8,914 nucleotides of DNA, taken from assembly GCA_043804635.1 (NCBI GenBank), contig JAZDIU010000055.1, forward strand, positions 1-8,914. The letters are read 5' to 3'. Below, piece after piece: positions 5,371 through 8,914 of this stretch (the first letter of the stretch is position 1; each line of letters opens with the position of its first letter). The notes beneath the pieces were generated by a model. It searched no databases, had not been told where the DNA came from, and worked only from the letters and a program-made list of their open reading frames with translations. The position numbers and the translations under genes were made by a program. Origin of the DNA: JAZDIU01 sp043804635. GTDB lineage: Bacteria; Chloroflexota; Dehalococcoidia; Dehalococcoidales; UBA2162.

Positions 5371-6018
5371 ATGAGTATCCGTGAAAACATAAGTCGAATA
5401 TTGCGCGAGCTGCCAGCCGGAGTCCAGCTTTTAACCGTGGCTAAAGCAAGAACACTGCCGGAAATTCTGGAAGCCATTGAAGCCGGTACTAAAATCATCG
5501 GTGAAAACTATGTCCAGGAAGCCGAAAAAATCTATCAAATAATCGGCAACCGGGTGGAGTGGCATTTCATCGGTCACCTGCAAAGCAACAAAGTTAAGAA
5601 AGCGGTAAAGCTCTTCGATATGATTCAGACGGTCGACTCGCTGGCAATCGCTGGAGAAATCGACGCCAGGTGTGCCCAAATAAGCAAAGTAATGCCGGTT
5701 TTGATTGAAGTAAACAGCGGACGCGAAAAGCAAAAAGCGGGAGTCTTCCCGGAAAATGTCGAGTCGCTCGCTAAAGAGCTTTCAATCCTGCCTAATATCA
5801 AACTACTGGGACTGATGACTATGGGACCTGATTCTGACAACCCGGAAGACTCAAGACCTTATTTCAGAACGACCCGGCAAATCTTCGAACAAATCAAACA
5901 ATCGAACTTACCGAATACCGAGATGCGATATCTTTCTATGGGTATGAGCAGCAACTATAAGGTCGCCATCCAAGAAGGTGCCGATATGGTACGGATAGGT
6001 CGGCTAATATTCGAATGA
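5371..6018 (+). CDS. yggS: YggS/PROSC family PLP-binding protein
   Basis: This 215-residue single-domain TIM-barrel protein of the alanine-racemase fold type III carries pyridoxal phosphate and helps keep cellular vitamin B6 and amino-acid pools balanced; no enzymatic reaction is established for the family. Lys25 in LLTVAKAR is the PLP lysine. Other landmarks are GENYVQE (44-50), WHFIGHLQSNK (64-74), the IEVNSGREKQKAG strand (112-124), LLGLMTMGP (145-153), LSMGMSSNYKVAI (188-200), which contacts the phosphate, and the terminal VRIGRLIFE. It is shorter than E. coli YggS because the N-terminal loop before the lysine is reduced, not because the start is wrong. The ATG has no clear Shine-Dalgarno sequence. 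It is flanked by repeat-rich gaps and appears to stand alone. Confidence 0.95.
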   Translation: MSIRENISRILRELPAGVQLLTVAKARTLPEILEAIEAGTKIIGENYVQEAEKIYQIIGNRVEWHFIGHLQSNKVKKAVKLFDMIQTVDSLAIAGEIDARCAQISKVMPVLIEVNSGREKQKAGVFPENVESLAKELSILPNIKLLGLMTMGPDSDNPEDSRPYFRTTRQIFEQIKQSNLPNTEMRYLSMGMSSNYKVAIQEGADMVRIGRLIFE

Positions 6019-6026
6019 AAGAACGG

Positions 6027-6158
6027 AATAACCAAATCACAAGATACAAGCACCAAACAATACTCAATAATCAAATTCGAATAACCAAACGTAATAGGAA
6101 AAATTGGTTATTGAATATTGGAATTTGAGATTTACTTGGTTATTGTATCTTGGTTATT
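6027..6158. repeat. Imperfect inverted repeat built from AATAACCAA / TTGGTTATT
   Basis: The left arm (6027-6088) begins and ends with AATAACCAA (6027-6035, 6080-6088). The right arm (6104-6158) carries TTGGTTATT three times (6104-6112, 6136-6144, 6150-6158). The arms also share AAGATACAA against TTGTATCTT and CAAATTC against GAATTTG, with gaps. The whole would fold into a long AT-rich hairpin with a 15-base loop. It has no open frame, so it resembles a non-coding palindromic insertion (MITE-like) rather than a gene; an effect on yggS mRNA ends is possible. Confidence 0.6.
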
Positions 6159-6168
6159 AGGATTTCGA

Positions 6169-6198
6169 TTGAATTCGGATTTGTGTTGCCTATATAAT
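6169..6198 (+). promoter_or_regulatory. Sigma-70-type promoter of mobB
   Basis: TTGAAT (6169-6174) and a perfect TATAAT (6193-6198) are 18 bases apart, giving a start near 6205 and a leader of about 30 bases to the ATG at 6236. This is the best promoter in the window. Confidence 0.6.
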
Positions 6199-6221
6199 TA
6201 TGCAACCACATAGCTCAGCTT

Positions 6222-6230
6222 AGAAAGGGG
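6222..6230 (+). promoter_or_regulatory. Ribosome binding site of mobB
   Basis: AGAAAGGGG ends five bases before the ATG at 6236. It is stronger than the sites of most other genes here, several of which have none, and supports this start. Confidence 0.65.
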
Positions 6231-6235
6231 TATAA

Positions 6236-6724
6236 ATGCCAGCCATCATATCAATAGTCGGTCACTCTAAATCAGGCAAGACTACCTTCCTGGAAAAGCT
6301 AATCCCGGAATTAAAGCGGAGAGGCTATAGGGTCGCCACCATCAAGCATACCCAGCATATCGACTTCGGCAACCCTGATAAGGACAGCGAGCGCCATCTC
6401 AAAGCCGGCAGCCAGGCTACCGCTATCAGCTCCCACGACCGCCTGGCATTTATCAAAAAGCTTGACCGGGAAGCTACCCTCGACGAGATAGTCCCCCTCT
6501 TCGGTAACGACTACGATATTATTCTTGCCGAGGGCTTCAAACAGGGTAACGCCCCCAAAATAGAAGTCCACCGCAAAGAAAGCGGTCCTCTCTTGACCAA
6601 CCTCAAAAAATTAGTCGCCATCGCCACTAATGAACCCCTTGATACTAAAATCCGGCAGTTCTCTCTGGACGACATCAAAGGTATCGCCGACTTCCTGGAG
6701 AAAGAGTTTATTAAAGCCAACTAA
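6236..6724 (+). CDS. mobB: Molybdopterin-guanine dinucleotide biosynthesis protein MobB
   Basis: This 162-residue P-loop GTP-binding protein assists attachment of the guanine nucleotide to molybdopterin by MobA, so it serves molybdenum or tungsten enzymes in the cytoplasm. The start ISIVGHSKSGKTTFLEKL contains the Walker A motif (Gly9 to Thr16). Further family marks are VATIKH (33-38), DKDSERHLKAGSQAT (48-62), the YDIILAEGFKQG stretch (93-104), which includes the Walker B-like strand, and PKIEVHRK (107-114). Length is normal for stand-alone MobB. No mobA or other cofactor gene is adjacent in the window, so it is isolated, with its own promoter and ribosome site. The small membrane locus begins 15 bases after its stop and may be read through from the same transcript. 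Confidence 0.95.
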   Translation: MPAIISIVGHSKSGKTTFLEKLIPELKRRGYRVATIKHTQHIDFGNPDKDSERHLKAGSQATAISSHDRLAFIKKLDREATLDEIVPLFGNDYDIILAEGFKQGNAPKIEVHRKESGPLLTNLKKLVAIATNEPLDTKIRQFSLDDIKGIADFLEKEFIKAN

Positions 6725-6739
6725 GCTTATGAGGATTTA

Positions 6740-6859
6740 GTGTTTGAGAAATATATGTTCAAACAAATAAGCAAAGCCAATAAGCTTTACATATTCGTGG
6801 CGATATCGTTACCGTTTTTTGTTTCAGCGATCATGTCAGCCTGGCTGAAGGTGCTCTAA
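6740..6859 (+). CDS. Small one-helix membrane protein, or N-terminal part of a frameshifted gene
   Basis: A GTG at 6740, preceded at five bases by GAGGA (6731-6735), opens a 39-residue frame: a basic amphipathic start (MFEKYMFKQISKANK) and one hydrophobic helix (LYIFVAISLPFFVSAIMSAW), ending LKVL at TAA 6857. An internal ATG at 6755 is an alternative start. I recognise no family. The downstream frame at 6883-7161 has no start with a ribosome site, and its first hydrophobic segment extends upstream to about 6862, just after this stop. The two are probably parts of one four-helix protein broken by a single missing base near TCTAAAAAA; see the finding. Base usage is AT-rich compared with mobB and mutL. 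Confidence 0.5.
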   Translation: MFEKYMFKQISKANKLYIFVAISLPFFVSAIMSAWLKVL

Positions 6860-6882
6860 AAAATACAGTAAATTTTATCATT

Positions 6883-7161
6883 GTGTCAGTAAGTTGGAGC
6901 ATTTTTATCCTATTCTCAGCTTGGAGAGAATCCAGACGTCAAAAGAATAATAAATACAGCGTCACCCAGGAAACTCCTTGGCACAGACGCTTGAAAATTT
7001 TTGAAACAATAGCTAGTCTGATCGTTCTACTAATAGCTATTGCAATGTTTGTTGGAACAATAATCTACGATAGAGAGCTACATTTTGCCCTGAAAGCTCT
7101 TTGGTACATAATAGTCAGCGGAGGACTACTTATTTACGTCAGTATTATACCAGATGAGTAG
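6883..7161 (+). CDS. Small multi-helix membrane protein, probably C-terminal part of a frameshifted gene
   Basis: From the GTG at 6883 this gives 92 residues: a hydrophobic start (SWSIFILFSAW), a charged cytoplasmic-type loop (RESRRQKNNKYS...WHRRLKIFE), then two helices (ASLIVLLIAIAMFVGTIIY and LWYIIVSGGLLIYVSII) and a short acidic end. No ribosome binding site lies ahead of the GTG. The frame is open upstream to 6784 without a usual start codon, and the codons from about 6862 (NTVNFIIVSV) complete the first helix, so the GTG is probably not the true start. Family not recognised. It converges on mutL with a 75-base gap. Either a genuine short gene, or the second half of the locus that begins at 6740. 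Confidence 0.5.
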   Translation: MSVSWSIFILFSAWRESRRQKNNKYSVTQETPWHRRLKIFETIASLIVLLIAIAMFVGTIIYDRELHFALKALWYIIVSGGLLIYVSIIPDE

Positions 7162-7236
7162 ATGGCGGACTATATATCCTGGGATCTACCGGAACGTTAC
7201 AATTCTTGCCTTTAAAATCTTAGATAAGAGCAATAT

Positions 7237-8914
7237 TTAGCTCCTCCCGAACTCCCTCTCCAACTGCCCCGAACTCAAGCGAATCATAGTCGGCCGACCG
7301 TGCGGGCAGGTGTTGGGCAGGGCGGTCTGCTCCAGGTCTCGCACGAGACGCCGCATCTCATCGTCACTCAGCACCTGTCCGGCTCTCACCGCACTATGGC
7401 AGGCAATGGAAATAGTCGCTCTTTCCTTCCAGTCAATCCGCTCGCCCTGAGCCTGTCGAAGGGCCAGCGGCGAATCCAGTAATTCCTTCAACGCCCCCAT
7501 CCAGTCCTGTCCGTTAAGCACTAACGGCACCGTCCTCACCAGATACGTCCGTTCGCCAAAAGGTTCTATATTAAAACCGAAGTCGGATAGCTGCTCGTAG
7601 CCCGACTTCAATATCTCGTCCTGCCCGGGACTGACCTCCACCGTCACCGGCTCGAGCAGTCCCTGCACTTCTACTTCTTTATTCTCGACCTGACGCTGGA
7701 ACTTCTCAAAAAGAATCCGCTCGTGGGCAGCATGCTGGTCGATTAGGTACAGTCCGTCTGGACCCTCTGCCACGATATAGCTCCCCGAAATCTGTCCCAG
7801 TAGTCTCAGCGCCGGCAGAGAAAAGGCTGGAGTCGACTGCACCACCGGACCTGCCGGAATGGGCAACTTTAGCTCCAGGGATGGTTTTGTCCATCCCCGA
7901 TAAGCCGTCGCTACCTCCTCGATTTTCGGTACCGGGGCTTGCTCGACCAGCGCCCTCCGCACCGCTCTCTGGACCGCAGTAAATACCGCCGACTCATTTC
8001 TAAACTTTATCTCGGACTTGGTCGGGTGGATATTCACATCCACCTCCGCCGGCGGCACCGCTATATTGATAATCGCCACCGGGTGCTTATCCACCATTAA
8101 AAGTCCGTGATAGGCTTCTTCCACGGCACGGGTTAAGAGTCGACTATTTATCCAGCGCCGATTTACAAAAAAGATCAGGTATTCCCGACTCGCCCTCCCT
8201 GTTTCCGGCGAGCCCGTCATCCCGCTGACTTTTATCGAGCCTGAACCGCCCTCCCATTGTTTGTCTTCACCCACCTCCAGCATATTCCGGACTAATTCGA
8301 CTCCATACACCTGGATAATAGCGTCGATTAACTTCCCGCTGCCGGCCGTCCGCAACGCCACCCGACCCTCGATAATAAGCGTAAATTTGACCTCGGGATA
8401 AGCCAGGGCATAATGACTGACCACGCTAGCAATATGGCTGTTCTCGGTCGCCGTCGACTTCAAGAATTTCAACCTTGCCGGCAGACTCTGGAAAAGGTTC
8501 CGCACGGTGATGGTGGTGCCTGTCGACCTCCCCTCTTTCCGGTGGTCGACCACCTCCCCATCCCTCAACCTGAGATACGTCCCCGCCGAATCGTCCCCGG
8601 TACAGGTAACTAGTTCCACCTCGGCGACGGCTGCAATGCTGGGCAATGCCTCACCCCGGAAACCTAAACTGGAAAGAGAATCGAGGTCGTCCAGACGGCT
8701 TATCTTGCTGGTGGCGTATCGACGGAAAGCAACCTCCACCTCTCCCGCCGGCACGCCGCATCCGTTATCTGTCACCCGGATGAGACTGACTCCGCCACCC
8801 CTCGCCTCCACGGCGATGTCGGTCGACCCCGCGTCCAGAGAGTTTTCCACCAGCTCCTTCAACACCGAGGCCGGCCGTTCCACTACTTCCCCCGCCGCAA
8901 TCCTGGAAGCAACT
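7237..8914 (-). CDS. mutL: DNA mismatch repair protein MutL, endonuclease type (N-terminus outside window)
   Basis: MutL links mismatch recognition by MutS to strand incision. The frame runs off the right edge: before the apparent GTG at 8883 it reads VASRIAAGEVVERPAS, so only about the first dozen residues are missing. The N-terminal GHKL ATPase shows ELVENSLDAG, TDNGCGVP, FRRYATSKI and LGFRGEALPSIAAV, then the HPTKSEIKF block ending the transducer domain. After a short linker, the C-terminal dimer domain carries DQHAAHERILFE, which fits the DQHA-x2-E-x4-E metal-dependent nicking motif, and later ACHSAVRAG and CPHGRP. It should therefore nick DNA itself, as in bacteria lacking MutH. Just before ACHSAVRAG the residues LALRQAQGER are encoded by a hairpin-repeat copy (7435-7464). 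mutS would be expected further right. Confidence 0.96.
   Translation of the reverse strand, partial: VASRIAAGEVVERPASVLKELVENSLDAGSTDIAVEARGGGVSLIRVTDNGCGVPAGEVEVAFRRYATSKISRLDDLDSLSSLGFRGEALPSIAAVAEVELVTCTGDDSAGTYLRLRDGEVVDHRKEGRSTGTTITVRNLFQSLPARLKFLKSTATENSHIASVVSHYALAYPEVKFTLIIEGRVALRTAGSGKLIDAIIQVYGVELVRNMLEVGEDKQWEGGSGSIKVSGMTGSPETGRASREYLIFFVNRRWINSRLLTRAVEEAYHGLLMVDKHPVAIINIAVPPAEVDVNIHPTKSEIKFRNESAVFTAVQRAVRRALVEQAPVPKIEEVATAYRGWTKPSLELKLPIPAGPVVQSTPAFSLPALRLLGQISGSYIVAEGPDGLYLIDQHAAHERILFEKFQRQVENKEVEVQGLLEPVTVEVSPGQDEILKSGYEQLSDFGFNIEPFGERTYLVRTVPLVLNGQDWMGALKELLDSPLALRQAQGERIDWKERATISIACHSAVRAGQVLSDDEMRRLVRDLEQTALPNTCPHGRPTMIRLSSGQLEREFGRS
7435..7464 (-). repeat. Hairpin repeat unit inside mutL, translated as LALRQAQGER
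   Basis: Read on the minus strand this is GCCC, TTCGACAGGCTCA, GGGC, GAGC, GGATT. It is identical to the intergenic unit at 1450-1479 except for one base (GAGC for GAAC). It falls in frame and keeps mutL open. The residues it encodes lie in a variable stretch between ELLDSP and IDWKERATIS of the C-terminal domain. Confidence 0.85.

Noticed and set aside
5301..5498. Minus-strand open frame before and inside yggS with an Asn/Gln/Ile-rich tail
   Set aside because: The tail is the translation of the AT-rich intergenic repeat and the rest is antisense to yggS. This is a repeat-derived false gene.
6027..6158. CRISPR-like array from the repeated AATAACCAA / TTGGTTATT words
   Set aside because: Copies are only nine bases, unevenly spaced and in both orientations. 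There are no uniform spacers and no cas genes; they form the arms of a palindrome.
7300..7482. Plus-strand open frame across the mutL 3' end, ending in ALSLSKGQ
   Set aside because: It lies antisense within well-supported mutL codons, and its tail is just the reverse reading of the hairpin repeat. It has no ribosome site and no family features.

Overview
The window looks like the chromosome of an uncultured, moderate-GC bacterium. The gene set (LacD-type aldolase with a PfkB kinase, an orphan family 5 binding protein, YggS, MobB, MutL with an endonuclease motif), the short AT-rich intergenic repeats and the TTCGACARGCTCA hairpins fit a Chloroflexota/Dehalococcoidia-like genome. That placement is inference from style and not proven by any marker gene.

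Layout. Bases 1 to about 441 are AT-rich. They hold the C-terminal end of a small membrane protein and two sets of short direct repeats, and stop at a headless tRNA-Ser(UGA) (442-497) that starts abruptly in the anticodon loop and keeps everything from there to CCA. This is the classical scar of a tyrosine-recombinase element integrated in a tRNA gene: the element lies to the left and the host chromosome resumes on the right. Next comes an overlapping pair of conserved unknowns (DUF5946-like and DUF3795-like, 514-1400). A double hairpin repeat (1419-1479) separates them from a convergent, probably lipid-anchored peptide-type solute-binding protein (1494-3086, minus). A 114-bp divergent promoter region leads to a two-gene sugar-bisphosphate operon: LacD-like aldolase (3201-4196) and PfkB kinase (4204-5205). 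YggS (5371-6018) sits between two AT-rich repeat-bearing gaps. mobB (6236-6724) has a good promoter and is followed by a small membrane-protein locus that appears split by a frameshift (6740-7161). mutL (7237-8914, minus) runs off the right edge, missing only its first residues.

How the genes work together. The kinase and aldolase form one pathway step-pair (hexose phosphate to bisphosphate to two triose phosphates). The other genes are single housekeeping functions: PLP homeostasis, molybdenum cofactor maturation and mismatch repair. No complete new defence or metabolic system is visible. The most interesting signals are the tRNA attachment-site scar with its flanking repeats, a hairpin family whose stems change sequence but stay paired around a constant 13-nt loop (one copy is translated inside MutL), and the split membrane-protein locus.
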